Positions 1-7,825 of a stretch of DNA of 64,000 nucleotides are shown here, one piece after another. The notes beneath the pieces were generated by a model. The model did not search any database and had not been told where the DNA came from. It saw nothing but the letters and a program-made list of their open reading frames with translations. Each line of letters begins with the position of its first letter. The stretch's first letter is position 1. The position numbers and the translations under genes are program-made. This DNA comes from Streptomyces xanthochromogenes (lineage in GTDB: Bacteria; Actinomycetota; Actinomycetes; Streptomycetales; Streptomycetaceae), in the NCBI RefSeq assembly GCF_014650455.1, contig NZ_BMUZ01000006.1:124001-188000 (forward strand). Reading direction: 5' to 3'.

Positions 1-31
1 CCGCACGCCGGGGAGGGCTAGCCTGGCGATC

Positions 32-331
32 ATGTTCATACTTGAGCTGACCTACACCGCCCCCCTCGACCGCGTGGACGCGCTCCTCGCCGACCATGTC
101 GGCTGGCTCGACGCGCAGTACGAGGCCGGCACCTTCATCGCCTCCGGGCGCAAGGAGCCGCGCGACGGCGGCGTGATCCTGGCGGTCGGGGACGACCGCG
201 CCGCCATCGAGCAGCTCGCCGCGACCGACCCCTTCCTGGTCAACGAGCTCTGCACCTACCGGATCACCGAGTTTCGCGCGACCAAGGTGGCGCCCCAACT
301 CGCCGGTTTCCAGGAGCAGTTGCCCCGCTAG
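32..331 (+). CDS. YciI-family protein
   Basis: A 99-residue single-domain protein of the YciI / dimeric alpha-beta barrel type. It starts MFILELTY, has the early Asp-rich DxxxxDHxxWL region (around residues 13-27), the central GxFxxSGRKEPRDGG stretch (residues 34-48) and a closing region in which EFRATKVAP matches the family's usual ending. YciI proteins are small cytosolic enzymes or enzyme-like proteins whose substrates are mostly unknown; the conserved His-Asp pair suggests catalysis. Its stop codon overlaps by a few bases the stop of the convergent beta-propeller gene. Family call is firm, biochemical role unknown. Confidence 0.85.
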   Translation: MFILELTYTAPLDRVDALLADHVGWLDAQYEAGTFIASGRKEPRDGGVILAVGDDRAAIEQLAATDPFLVNELCTYRITEFRATKVAPQLAGFQEQLPR

Positions 332-1458
332 TCGGCCGGAGGACCGGTGGGGGCCGAGGAGGCCGAGGAGGCCGACGGGCCCAGCCGGGCCACCCGGCCC
401 CGCTCCCCCGCCGCCCAGCACGCGCCGTCGTCCGTGCAGTCGACCGTGTCGTAGGAACCGGTGTCCACGGTCCGCCAGGTCCGGCCCCCGTCGCGGGTCA
501 GGTCGGTGCCGGTCGGCCCGACGGCGAGCGCGGCCGAGCGCGTGTGCGGCAGCCAGGCGACGCCCGAACGATAGGCCGCGACCGGGGCCGACGAGGGGCG
601 CCAGGTGCGGCCGCCGTCGCCCGAGACGGCGGCGGCCCGGGGCGACGGCTGGTCCGCCCGGTAGTCGCCACCCACCGCGAGCCCGTGCGTACGGTCGCGG
701 AAGGCAAGGCCGAACACGCCGCGGGCCGGGTCGCCGGCCGGGATGGTGGACTCGGCGGCCGTCCAGGTGAGCCCGCGGTCCGAGGAGTGCAGGACGCGGC
801 CGGTCGCACCGCCGCCGGTGGCGAGCCAGACGTCCCGCGGCCCGGAGGCGACCAGGCACTGGCCACTCGCGGCGAACCCCGCCTCGCCGGTCTCGGCGGC
901 GGGCATCCCCCGGTTCGGCAGGACGTTCCAGGAGCGGCCGCCGTCCGCGGTGGACAGGATGCGGTACTTGCCGTCGACGGGGTCGCTCATCGCGAGGCCG
1001 TGCCGCGGGTCGAAGAACGCCAGGCAGTCGTAGAACGCCTTCGGGTCGGTGTTGCGGAACGACTCGCTCCAGGTGGTCCCGCCGTCCTCCGTGCGGTAGA
1101 CCCGCGACGCCTCGCCCTCACCGATCGCGAGGACCACCGCGCGCCGCCCGTCGAAGGCCTCGATGTCCCGGAACTCCAGGTCCCCCGCACCGGCCGGCGA
1201 CACGTTCTTCCAGGTGCGGCCGCCGTCGGAGGTCCGCAGGACCGTCCCCCGGGTGCCCGCCACCCAGGCGGTCGACCGGCTGACCGCCGCCAGCCCCCGG
1301 AACCGGGCATCGGTCCCGGTGTCCTTCACCTGCCACGTCACCGCGCCGTGCCCCTGTCCGTGCGCCAGCGCCTGGGCCGGCACGGTCGTCGCGGCCGCGA
1401 GCGCCATCGCACCCAGCCCCACCGACAGCACGCGTCTCGTCTTCCCCATGGACCTCAT
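328..1458 (-). CDS. Secreted YCF48/BNR-type beta-propeller protein
   Basis: About 376 residues. I chose the ATG at 1458 (another ATG lies at 1449) because it puts a signal peptide at the N-terminus: MGKTRR, a hydrophobic run, then AQA-LAHG; an open frame continues upstream to 1635 but reads as non-coding. The mature part carries repeated S-x-D-x-G-x-T-W blades (TSDGGRTWKN, TEDGGTTWSE, TADGGRSWNV, SSDRGLTWTA, SGDGGRTWRP, TRDGGRTWRT), typical of BNR/YCF48 propellers related to photosystem assembly factor and sialidase-like folds. No glycosidase catalytic residues could be recognised, so 'oxidoreductase' or 'sialidase' labels common for this family would be overcalls. The C-terminus ends in a Ser/Ala/Pro tail. 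Confidence 0.75.
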   Translation of the reverse strand: MRSMGKTRRVLSVGLGAMALAAATTVPAQALAHGQGHGAVTWQVKDTGTDARFRGLAAVSRSTAWVAGTRGTVLRTSDGGRTWKNVSPAGAGDLEFRDIEAFDGRRAVVLAIGEGEASRVYRTEDGGTTWSESFRNTDPKAFYDCLAFFDPRHGLAMSDPVDGKYRILSTADGGRSWNVLPNRGMPAAETGEAGFAASGQCLVASGPRDVWLATGGGATGRVLHSSDRGLTWTAAESTIPAGDPARGVFGLAFRDRTHGLAVGGDYRADQPSPRAAAVSGDGGRTWRPSSAPVAAYRSGVAWLPHTRSAALAVGPTGTDLTRDGGRTWRTVDTGSYDTVDCTDDGACWAAGERGRVARLGPSASSASSAPTGPPAD

Positions 1459-1815
1459 GGCGTCGGAAGCTAGCCCCAGCGCGCCCCACCCGTCCAGGGT
1501 GCCTACGCCACGGGCCCCCGGGTGCCGGGCTTCGAGGCGTACGCGAGTCGCACCGCGCACCCTCCGACGCGTACGGCGCCCGAGGTCGTACGGGCTCGTG
1601 GCGACCGAAAAAATTGAGCCACAAGAGGCGGGCACGAGTCCGTGTGGCTGCCGTGAGAGGGGGAATCAGGCCTATTACGAGCAATCCGGATGGTGCGCCG
1701 AACCCGCCGCCCGGGCAGTGACACAGGTCACGTGAACCTCCGGTGCACGGAACGCTGAATTTCGACGTCTTTCCGGGCGGCAGGAGAGAACCCCCGAGGT
1801 TGAGGGAGCTGGGCT
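1459..1815. other. Intergenic region between divergent genes
   Basis: About 360 bases with no convincing gene. The centre (about 1610-1690) is relatively AT-rich and probably holds the divergent promoters. It contains a Crp-like palindrome (listed separately) and the ribosome binding site of the SsgA-like gene (GGGAG just before the TTG start). Confidence 0.5.
1718..1731. promoter_or_regulatory. Crp-like inverted repeat
   Basis: GTGAC-acag-GTCAC, a perfect 5-bp inverted repeat that fits the pattern GTG-N6-GNCAC reported for Streptomyces Crp sites. It lies about 85 bp upstream of the SsgA-like gene, where Crp control of a developmental gene would make sense. Single short site, so chance occurrence is possible. 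Confidence 0.35.
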
Positions 1816-2232
1816 TTGTCCACCGTCATCGAGCAGCCCGTCCAGGTGCGCCTCATCGCGTCCGCGCCCCGCATGGAAACCGTGCCCGCGACGCTGCGCT
1901 ACGACCCCGATGACCCCTTCGCCGTGCACATGGCGTTCCCCGCGCCCGCCACCCTCGAAGGCACCGAGGTCTCCTGGGAGTTCGCCCGCGAGCTGCTCGA
2001 AGTGGGCGTCGAGGCGGCCGCCGGGGTGGGCGACGTCCGGGTCCGGCCGTACGGATACGACCGCACGGTCCTCGAATTCCACGCCCGTGAGGGTGTCGCC
2101 ATGGTCCACATCCGGACCTCCGAAGTGCGCCGCTTCCTCAAGCGCGCCCAGCACCTGGTGCCGACCGGCCGCGAACACCAGCACCTCGACATGGACGGTG
2201 ACCTCGCCGCGCTGCTGCGCGACGCCTGCTGA
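1816..2232 (+). CDS. ssgD: SsgA-like sporulation/cell-division regulator (SsgD-like)
   Basis: 138 residues, TTG start with a GGGAG ribosome binding site 7-8 bases upstream. SsgA-like proteins are small actinomycete regulators of septum placement, peptidoglycan remodelling and spore maturation. Family hallmarks are visible: the PATLRYDPDDPFAV segment (residues 24-37), the WEFARELL helix (55-62), GDVRVRP (75-81), and the C-terminal RFLKRAQHLVP...EHQHLDMDGDL segment. The N-terminus STVIEQPVQVRLI and the neighbouring ABC-F gene resemble what I remember for ssgD in S. coelicolor; the family call is strong, the paralogue assignment is from memory. Confidence 0.85.
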   Translation: MSTVIEQPVQVRLIASAPRMETVPATLRYDPDDPFAVHMAFPAPATLEGTEVSWEFARELLEVGVEAAAGVGDVRVRPYGYDRTVLEFHAREGVAMVHIRTSEVRRFLKRAQHLVPTGREHQHLDMDGDLAALLRDAC

Positions 2233-2444
2233 ACCGCCCGGCGAAGAACCACCGGCCCCCCGACCCGCGAACCCGACTCCCTGCGCACCGCCTCCGCTCC
2301 TGCCCGGTCGCGGCGATGCGCCACGCCTCCTGGCCCCTGCCCCCGGCTGCCCCCAGCGCGGTTCCGCGCCCGTTCCCCGCGCGGCTGTTCCCCGCGCGCC
2401 CCGTCCCCCGCGGCCGTCGAACGGCCGGATCGCCGTTAAATGGT

Positions 2445-2474
2445 TTGCGGGACCGCTCGACGGCGGCGTAGCTT
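2445..2474 (+). promoter_or_regulatory. Candidate promoter of the ABC-F leader transcript
   Basis: TTGCGG (2445-2450), 18-bp spacer, TAGCTT (2469-2474): a reasonable match to a vegetative SigHrdB promoter. Transcription would start near 2481 and give a leader of about 210 nt ahead of the ABC-F gene. The rest of the 2233-2689 gap holds no gene I can support apart from the short leader ORF. Confidence 0.4.
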
Positions 2475-2500
2475 CGTGACTGGCCCTGTTGTCGTCGATC

Positions 2501-2523
2501 GGAGTAGGACGTTGCTCGTCTGA
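2501..2523 (+). promoter_or_regulatory. Three-codon upstream ORF (MLV) with its own Shine-Dalgarno
   Basis: GGAG at 2501-2504, a 7-nt gap, then TTG CTC GTC TGA (2512-2523), encoding fMet-Leu-Val. It sits early in the long leader of the ABC-F gene and directly precedes the left arm of an 11-bp inverted repeat (2529-2539). Very short leader ORFs of this kind are used to sense ribosome-stalling antibiotics upstream of ABC-F resistance genes. The assignment rests on position and the good ribosome binding site; the start is TTG and the ORF is tiny, so this is an inference. Confidence 0.45.
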
Positions 2524-2528
2524 GGCCC

Positions 2529-2645
2529 CTGAGACACCGTTTCGCGCACTCCCTTCCGTGTCGCGCGTCCCGGTGTGACCTCTGCCTCCGAGCGATGTCC
2601 CCCATCACGACCAGGGCCTTTTTCCTGCCCTGAGCGGTGTCTCAG
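2529..2645 (+). promoter_or_regulatory. Candidate attenuator of the ABC-F gene
   Basis: A perfect 11-bp inverted repeat, CTGAGACACCG (2529-2539) and CGGTGTCTCAG (2635-2645), is separated by 95 nt. Between the arms lies a second hairpin, CAGGGC (2612-2617) with GCCCTG (2627-2632) around a T-rich loop. Together with the three-codon ORF just upstream this looks like mutually dependent structures that could switch between termination and read-through depending on ribosome stalling. Which structure terminates cannot be decided by eye. Confidence 0.5.
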
Positions 2646-2689
2646 AACCCCCGTTGCCACCCTTCCTCCTCCGCAACCGGGAGACCCGT

Positions 2690-4330
2690 ATGTCAACCTT
2701 CCCCCCTCAGATCAGCTCGGCCGCGCTGTCCTTCGCCTGGCCGGACGGCACCGATGTCTTCACGGACTTCCAGCTCGCCGTCGGCCCCGGCCGCACCGGG
2801 CTCGTCGGCCTCAACGGGTCAGGGAAGTCAACCCTGTTGAAGCTCATCGCCGGTGTCCTCACGCCGAGCGAGGGCAGCATCAAGATCACCGGCGAGGTCG
2901 GGCACCTGCCGCAGAACCTGGTCCTGGACACCGCCCTGCGGGTGGACCAGGCCCTCGGGATCGACGGGGTCCGCGCCGCGCTGCACGCCATCGAGGCCGG
3001 CGACGTCGACGAGCGGCACTTCGAGACGGTGGGCGACGACTGGGACGTCGAGGAGCGGGCCCGGGCGACGCTCGACCAGCTCGGCCTCGGCTCGATCGGC
3101 CTGGACCGGACGATCGGCGAGGTCTCGGGCGGCGAGTCGGTGCTGCTGCGGCTCGCCGCGCTGCTCCTGCGCCGCCCGGACGTCCTGCTGCTCGACGAAC
3201 CCACCAACAACCTGGACCTGCCCGCCCGTCAGCGCCTCTATGCGGCGGTCGACGCCTGGAGCGGAGTGCTCGTGGTGGTCAGTCACGACCGTGAACTGCT
3301 CGACCGGGTGGACCGCATCGCCGATCTGCGCGAGGGCCAACTCGCCTGGTACGGCGGCAACTTCACCGCCTACGAGGAGGCGCTGCGGGCCGAGCAGGAC
3401 GCGGCCGAGCGCATGGTCCGGGTGGCCGAGGCCGATGTGCAGCGCCAGAAGCGCGAACTGTCGGACGCCCACGTCAAGTTGGCGCGGCGCCAGCGGTACG
3501 GGCAGAAGAGCTACGACAACAAGGTGGTGCCGAGGATCGTCGCGAACAACCGCAAGCGCGAGGCGCAGGTCTCCGCGGGCAAGCACCGCATCCTGCAGAG
3601 CGAACGGCTCGACCAGGCGCGCGAGCGGCTCGACCAGGCCGTCGAGGCGGTGCGCGACGACGACGAGATCCGTATCGAGCTGCCGTACACCAAGGTGCAC
3701 CCGGGCCGCTCCGTGCTGACCCTGCGTGAGCTTGAACTCCCTTACGGGGCACGGGTGGAGGGTGAGTTCGAGGTGCGCGGACCGGAACGGATCGCGCTGG
3801 TCGGCCGCAACGGAGCGGGCAAGACGACGCTGCTGCGCACGCTCGCCGGGCAGCTGGAGCCGGTGGCGGGCGAGGCGGTGGCCCATGTGCCGCTGCGGTT
3901 CCTGCCGCAGCGCCTCGATGTGCTCGACGACGCGCTGAGCGTGGTGGAGAACGTGGCGCGCTACGCACCGGGCGCGACCGACAACGCCATCCGGGCCCGC
4001 CTTGCCCGCTTCCTGTTCAAGGGGGCAAGGGCCGCCCAGCCGGCCGGGACGCTCTCGGGCGGAGAGCGCTTCCGGGCGGCGCTGGCGGCACTGCTCCTCG
4101 CGGAGCCCGCGCCACAGCTCCTGATGCTGGACGAGCCCACGAACAATCTGGACATGGCGAGCGTGCGCGCCCTCCAGGCCGCGCTCGACGCCTACGAGGG
4201 CGCACTGATCGTGGCGAGCCACGACGTGCCGTTCCTGGAGTCGATCGGCGTCACCCGCTGGCTGCTGCTCGACGGTGAGCTCACCGGCACCTCGGCGGAG
4301 GAGGTGCGGGGCGGCCCGAGCGGGCGCTAG
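2690..4330 (+). CDS. ABC-F family ribosome-associated ATPase (likely antibiotic resistance type)
   Basis: About 546 residues with two complete ABC ATPase domains and no membrane segments, the ABC-F signature. Domain 1: Walker A GLNGSGKST (near residue 42), signature SGGE, Walker B LLLDEPTNNLD. Domain 2: GRNGAGKTT, LSGGERF, LMLDEPTNNLD. The linker between them is charged and helical (AEADVQRQKRELSDAHVKLA), as in proteins that reach into the ribosomal E site to dislodge drugs at the peptidyl transferase centre. I chose the ATG at 2690 over an upstream ATG at 2654 because it starts a typical N-terminus (MSTFPPQISS). Its long structured leader argues for drug-inducible expression. It resembles actinobacterial ABC-F resistance proteins such as TiaA/LmrC; specificity for lincosamides, pleuromutilins or streptogramin A is a guess. 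Confidence 0.9.
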   Translation: MSTFPPQISSAALSFAWPDGTDVFTDFQLAVGPGRTGLVGLNGSGKSTLLKLIAGVLTPSEGSIKITGEVGHLPQNLVLDTALRVDQALGIDGVRAALHAIEAGDVDERHFETVGDDWDVEERARATLDQLGLGSIGLDRTIGEVSGGESVLLRLAALLLRRPDVLLLDEPTNNLDLPARQRLYAAVDAWSGVLVVVSHDRELLDRVDRIADLREGQLAWYGGNFTAYEEALRAEQDAAERMVRVAEADVQRQKRELSDAHVKLARRQRYGQKSYDNKVVPRIVANNRKREAQVSAGKHRILQSERLDQARERLDQAVEAVRDDDEIRIELPYTKVHPGRSVLTLRELELPYGARVEGEFEVRGPERIALVGRNGAGKTTLLRTLAGQLEPVAGEAVAHVPLRFLPQRLDVLDDALSVVENVARYAPGATDNAIRARLARFLFKGARAAQPAGTLSGGERFRAALAALLLAEPAPQLLMLDEPTNNLDMASVRALQAALDAYEGALIVASHDVPFLESIGVTRWLLLDGELTGTSAEEVRGGPSGR

Positions 4331-4343
4331 GCGAAGAGGCGAG

Positions 4344-4380
4344 GGGCTGGGGCCGGTCGAGATCCGATTGGCCCCAGCCC
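4344..4380 (+). terminator. Hairpin terminator after the ABC-F gene
   Basis: GGGCTGGGGCC (4344-4354) pairs perfectly with GGCCCCAGCCC (4370-4380) across a 15-nt loop, starting 13 bases after the stop codon. It lacks a long T-tract, as is usual in Streptomyces. Confidence 0.7.
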
Positions 4381-4500
4381 TCGCTTCCGCCCGGCCGAAG
4401 GAGGTGACTTGCCTCTCGTTCCTCGTGGGCGACCTGCGGATATAGCAGAACGTAATCGGACGAAGGGGAAGGCGGGCTTGGCTGGGGCTTACGGCCGCCT

Positions 4501-4537
4501 TAACCTACGGTCTCGTAACCTACGTTTGCGTAGGTAA
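4501..4537. promoter_or_regulatory. Palindromic operator upstream of the desaturase
   Basis: ACCTACG-tttg-CGTAGGT (4518-4535) is a perfect 7-bp inverted repeat, and a further half-site TAACCTACG lies at 4501-4509, 16 bases upstream of the matching half-site. It sits 40-75 bp before the desaturase start, where a TetR-family lipid-responsive repressor or activator would bind. The regulator is not encoded nearby. Confidence 0.55.
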
Positions 4538-4576
4538 GCCTGCCGTCCCCTGTTTCCGTCCCCCTGGAGCACCCCC

Positions 4577-5545
4577 GTGACGATCACTTCTCCCCACCTC
4601 GGCAGTTCGGACGCGTGGACCGACGCCCGGCTGCTGTTCGCGCTGGAAGAGGTAGTCGAAAAGGAGCTCAACCGGCACCTCAAGGTCGCCAAGGACTGGA
4701 TGCCGCACGACTACGTGCCGTGGTCGGACGCACGCAACTTCCCCGGCTTCTTCGAGGACGGGGAGGCCTGGGACCCCCAGCAGTCCAAGGTCACCGACCT
4801 CGGGAAGATCGCCCTGGTGGTCAATCTGCTCACCGAGGACAACCTGCCCAGCTACCACCACGAGATCGCCTCGCTGTTCGGCCGCGACGGCGCCTGGGGC
4901 ACCTGGGTGCACCGCTGGACCGCCGAGGAGGGCCGTCACGGCATCGTGATGCGGGACTACCTGCTGGCCTCCCGCGCGGTGGACCCGGACAAGCTGGAGC
5001 AGTTCCGCATGGCCCACATGAGCGAGGGCTTCGAGTCGGACAACCGGCACTCGATGCTGCACTCGGTCGCCTACGTCGCCTTCCAGGAGCTGGCGACCCG
5101 GGTCTCGCACCGCAACACCGGCCACCAGTCGGGCGACCCGGTGTGCGACCGGATGCTGGCGCGGATCGCGACCGACGAGAACCTGCACATGGTCTTCTAC
5201 CGCAATCTGCTGGGCGCGGCCTTCGAGATCGCCCCGGACCTGACGATGCAGTCGGTGCGCGACGTCGTGGTGAACTTCCGGATGCCCGGTCACGGCATGC
5301 CGGGCTTCGAGCGGGCGGCCGCGCAGATGGCGATCGGCGAGGTCTACAACATGCGCATCCACCACGACGACGTGCTCCAGCCGGTCCTGCGCTACCTCAA
5401 GGTCCTGGAGATCGACGGGCTCGGCCCCGAGGGCCTGAAGGCGCAGGAGGAGCTCGGCCTGTACATGGGCGGGCTCGACCGCGAGGCCGCCAAGTTCGAC
5501 GAGAAGCTCGCCGCGCGCAAGGCGCGGATGGCCGCCCGCGGCTGA
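4577..5545 (+). CDS. Acyl-ACP desaturase (soluble diiron fatty acid desaturase)
   Basis: 322 residues of the FA_desaturase_2 / plant stearoyl-ACP desaturase family. It introduces a cis double bond into acyl chains carried on ACP or CoA, using O2 and electrons from ferredoxin. The ferritin-like diiron ligands are visible: TEDNLPSYHHE (Glu and His around residues 93-103), WTAEEGRHG (around 114-122) and ATDENLHM (around 197-204). No membrane segments. The start ATG at 4577 has an upstream CTGGAG ribosome binding site. It stands alone behind a palindromic operator, so it is probably regulated by membrane lipid state. Mycobacterial DesA1/DesA2 are the nearest known relatives by motif pattern. Confidence 0.9.
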   Translation: MTITSPHLGSSDAWTDARLLFALEEVVEKELNRHLKVAKDWMPHDYVPWSDARNFPGFFEDGEAWDPQQSKVTDLGKIALVVNLLTEDNLPSYHHEIASLFGRDGAWGTWVHRWTAEEGRHGIVMRDYLLASRAVDPDKLEQFRMAHMSEGFESDNRHSMLHSVAYVAFQELATRVSHRNTGHQSGDPVCDRMLARIATDENLHMVFYRNLLGAAFEIAPDLTMQSVRDVVVNFRMPGHGMPGFERAAAQMAIGEVYNMRIHHDDVLQPVLRYLKVLEIDGLGPEGLKAQEELGLYMGGLDREAAKFDEKLAARKARMAARG

Positions 5546-5561
5546 CCCGCGGGCGACGGCA

Positions 5562-5595
5562 CCGGGCCGGCACGGGAGGACCCGTGCCGGCCCGG
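5562..5595. terminator. Bidirectional hairpin between desaturase and GMC oxidoreductase
   Basis: A perfect 15-bp stem (5562-5576 with 5581-5595) around an AGGA tetraloop in the gap between two convergent genes; it would terminate both transcripts. Confidence 0.8.
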
Positions 5596-5600
5596 CGTGT

Positions 5601-7205
5601 TCAGCGGGCGTCCTGGCGGATCATCTCGGCGGCCTGCTCGGCGATCGCCACGGTGGGCGCGTGGGTGTGGCCGCGGGTGATGCGCGGCATGACCGAGGCG
5701 TCCACGACGCGCAGCCCCGTCACCGACCTGACCCGGAGCCGGGGGTCGGTGACCGAGCCCTCGTCGCTGCCCATCCGGCAGGTGCCGACCGGGTGGTAGA
5801 GGGTCTCGACGCCCTCCCGGACGCTCCGGGCGAGCCGCTCGTCGTCGACCGGGCCCGGATAGGGCGCCATCGGACCGGAGACGTACGGGGCGAGGGCCGT
5901 GCCCGCGAAGAGTTCCTCGGCCCTGCGGATGCCGGCCAGGAGACGGGGGAGGTCCTCGGGGGCGGTGAGGTAGCCGGGGTCGATGCGGGGCGGGGTCGAC
6001 ACGTCGGTGCCCGCCAGGTCGACGCGGCCCTCGCTCGCGGGCTGGAGCAGGACCACGCCGATGGTGAGCCCGTGCTCCCTGACGGGGGTGAGACCGTGGT
6101 TGATGAACGGGCCCGGCGCGTAGACCAACTCGATGTCGGGGGCGGCGAGTTGGGGGTCGGTGCGCAGGAACGCGACGGCCTCGCCGACGTTGGTGGTGAG
6201 CGGGCCCCGGCGGCGCAGCAGGTAGCGGGCCACGTTGGCGGCCGAGTCGGCGCCGGTGAGGGTGACGGGGCGGGGGCAGCGCACGGTGACCCCGTACGAC
6301 AGATGGTCCTGGAGGTGCCGGCCGACCTCGGGTGAGGCGGCCCGCACGGCGATGCCCGCGGCGCGCAGCCGCTCGGGGTCGCCGATGCCGGACAGCATGA
6401 GCAGGTGGGGCGAGCCGATGGCGCCCGCGCTGAGGATCACCTCGCGGCGGGCGGTGAGCGGCCCCGGCCGCCCCTCGGCGGTGACCCCGGCGACCCGGGT
6501 GCCCTCGAACCACAGGCCGTTCACCCGGACCCCGGTGAGGACGTCCAGGTTGGGCCTGCGGGCGGCGGGCGCGAGATAGCCGTCCGCGGCGCTCCAGCGG
6601 CGTCCGCGGTACTGGTTGACCGGGGTGATCGCGCAGCCGGAGTGGTCCGGGCCGTTGAGCTCGGGCAGTTCGGGCAGGCCCGATGCCCGGCAGGCGGCCA
6701 GGAACGCGGCGGTCGTCGGGTTCGGGTCGCGCTGGGGCGAGATGAAGAGCGGCCCGTCCTCGCCGTGGACCGTGCCGCCCTCGGCGACGGGCCCGGTCCA
6801 GTGTTCGGCGCGCCGGAAGTGGCGTACGAGCCGGTCGTAGGACCACTGGGGCCCGGCTGCCGCGCCCCAGGCGTCGTAGTCGTCGCGGTGGCCGCGCACC
6901 CACATCATGGCGTTGATCGAGGAGCAGCCGCCCAGGGTGTGGCCGCGCGGCCAGTACAGCTCGCGGCCGCCCAGCTCCTTCTGCTCGGCCGTGGTGAAGT
7001 GCCAGTCGTAGGACGTCTTGAAGAGCTTGGGGAAGGCCGCCGGAACGCGGATCTCGCTCCTGCGGTCGCGCGGCCCGGACTCGATGAGGGCCACCCGGAC
7101 CGTGGGGTCCTGCGAGAGGCGCGCCGCGACGACGCACCCCGCCGATCCGGCGCCCACCACGATGTAGTCGTACCGCGCGTCGCCCGCTGCTTCGCGAGTG
7201 CTCAA
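5601..7205 (-). CDS. GMC-family FAD oxidoreductase (choline dehydrogenase-like)
   Basis: 534 residues covering a full glucose-methanol-choline oxidoreductase. FAD binding: YIVVGAGSAGCVVAARLS near the N-terminus; GMC signature 1 around GGCSSINAMMWVRG (about residue 93); signature 2 GAIGSPHLLMLSGIG (about residue 257); C-terminal active-site His in YHPVGTCRMG (about 467) followed by VMPRITRGHTHAPT. These enzymes oxidise primary alcohols; substrate is not predictable. The best start is a TTG at 7205 giving MSTREAAG just before the FAD motif; no strong ribosome binding site is visible. The nearest neighbours show no obvious pathway link. Confidence 0.88.
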   Translation of the reverse strand: MSTREAAGDARYDYIVVGAGSAGCVVAARLSQDPTVRVALIESGPRDRRSEIRVPAAFPKLFKTSYDWHFTTAEQKELGGRELYWPRGHTLGGCSSINAMMWVRGHRDDYDAWGAAAGPQWSYDRLVRHFRRAEHWTGPVAEGGTVHGEDGPLFISPQRDPNPTTAAFLAACRASGLPELPELNGPDHSGCAITPVNQYRGRRWSAADGYLAPAARRPNLDVLTGVRVNGLWFEGTRVAGVTAEGRPGPLTARREVILSAGAIGSPHLLMLSGIGDPERLRAAGIAVRAASPEVGRHLQDHLSYGVTVRCPRPVTLTGADSAANVARYLLRRRGPLTTNVGEAVAFLRTDPQLAAPDIELVYAPGPFINHGLTPVREHGLTIGVVLLQPASEGRVDLAGTDVSTPPRIDPGYLTAPEDLPRLLAGIRRAEELFAGTALAPYVSGPMAPYPGPVDDERLARSVREGVETLYHPVGTCRMGSDEGSVTDPRLRVRSVTGLRVVDASVMPRITRGHTHAPTVAIAEQAAEMIRQDAR

Positions 7206-7372
7206 CTCTGCCCCATTTCACCGCAGTTGATGGACGCGGGGAGGCATGGTCGGCCGGGGCCCCGCGCTGGGTGATCGCGGGGCCAGCATGGACCGCAGGG
7301 GCGGCGCGACGCCAGGGGCCGTCGCACGCTCCGGCGCGTTCGACGGCGGACTGGCGGGTTCGGGGTGAACTC

Positions 7373-7633
7373 TCAGCGCTGCCGGGCGCGTTGCAGCGTC
7401 AGCCGCTCCCGCTCGGACAGGCCTCCCCACACCCCGAACCGCTCGTCGTTGGCCAGGGCGTATTCGAGGCAGGCCTTGCGTTGCTCGCAGGCCCCGCAGA
7501 GCTGCTTGGCCTCCCGGGTCGAGCTGCCGGGGGCGGGGAAGAAGAACTCGGGCCCCGCCTGGGCGCACAACGCGGTCTCCTGCCAAGCGAGTTCCTGGCC
7601 TGTGGTCACGGTGTCGTTCAGCATGCCGTTCAC
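7373..7633 (-). CDS. WhiB-like (Wbl) iron-sulfur transcription factor
   Basis: 86 residues with the four-cysteine Wbl pattern: C23, then C46-x2-C49 (LCGACEQ) and C55, followed by the turn GVWGG (about 67-71) and a basic C-terminus (LQRARQR). Wbl proteins carry a [4Fe-4S] cluster, bind region 4 of the principal sigma factor and control development or stress responses in actinomycetes. An alternative ATG three codons in (7624) is possible. It does not match WblE or WhiB by my memory, so no paralogue name is given. Confidence 0.9.
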   Translation of the reverse strand: MNGMLNDTVTTGQELAWQETALCAQAGPEFFFPAPGSSTREAKQLCGACEQRKACLEYALANDERFGVWGGLSERERLTLQRARQR

Positions 7634-7733
7634 GCTGCCGGGTGCTGATCAACGTCCGGTCAACGAATGGTGAACGCGGGCGTCGACCACGTCGCGGGCC
7701 GGCCGCCGCGTGCGGTGCCGCGGGGCGGGTCCT

Positions 7734-7787
7734 CCGGCAGGGCCGTACGTCCCGCGCGGGCGCACGCGGGACGTACGGCCCTGCCGG
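7734..7787 (-). terminator. Very strong hairpin after the GntR gene
   Basis: A perfect 23-bp stem (7734-7756 with 7765-7787) around an 8-nt loop, about 40 bases beyond the stop codon of the GntR regulator and upstream of the Wbl gene on the same strand. It should isolate the Wbl gene from read-through. Confidence 0.85.
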
Positions 7788-7825
7788 TCGCGCCCAACGG
7801 CGGCGCTCCGGGCCGCGGGGGCGTG

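Noticed and set aside
544..1473. Long rightward frame opposite the beta-propeller gene, and many similar antisense frames of 100-650 codons
   Set aside because: Typical GC-rich antisense shadows: composition dominated by Arg, Gly, Pro, Ala, no domain motifs, no ribosome binding sites.
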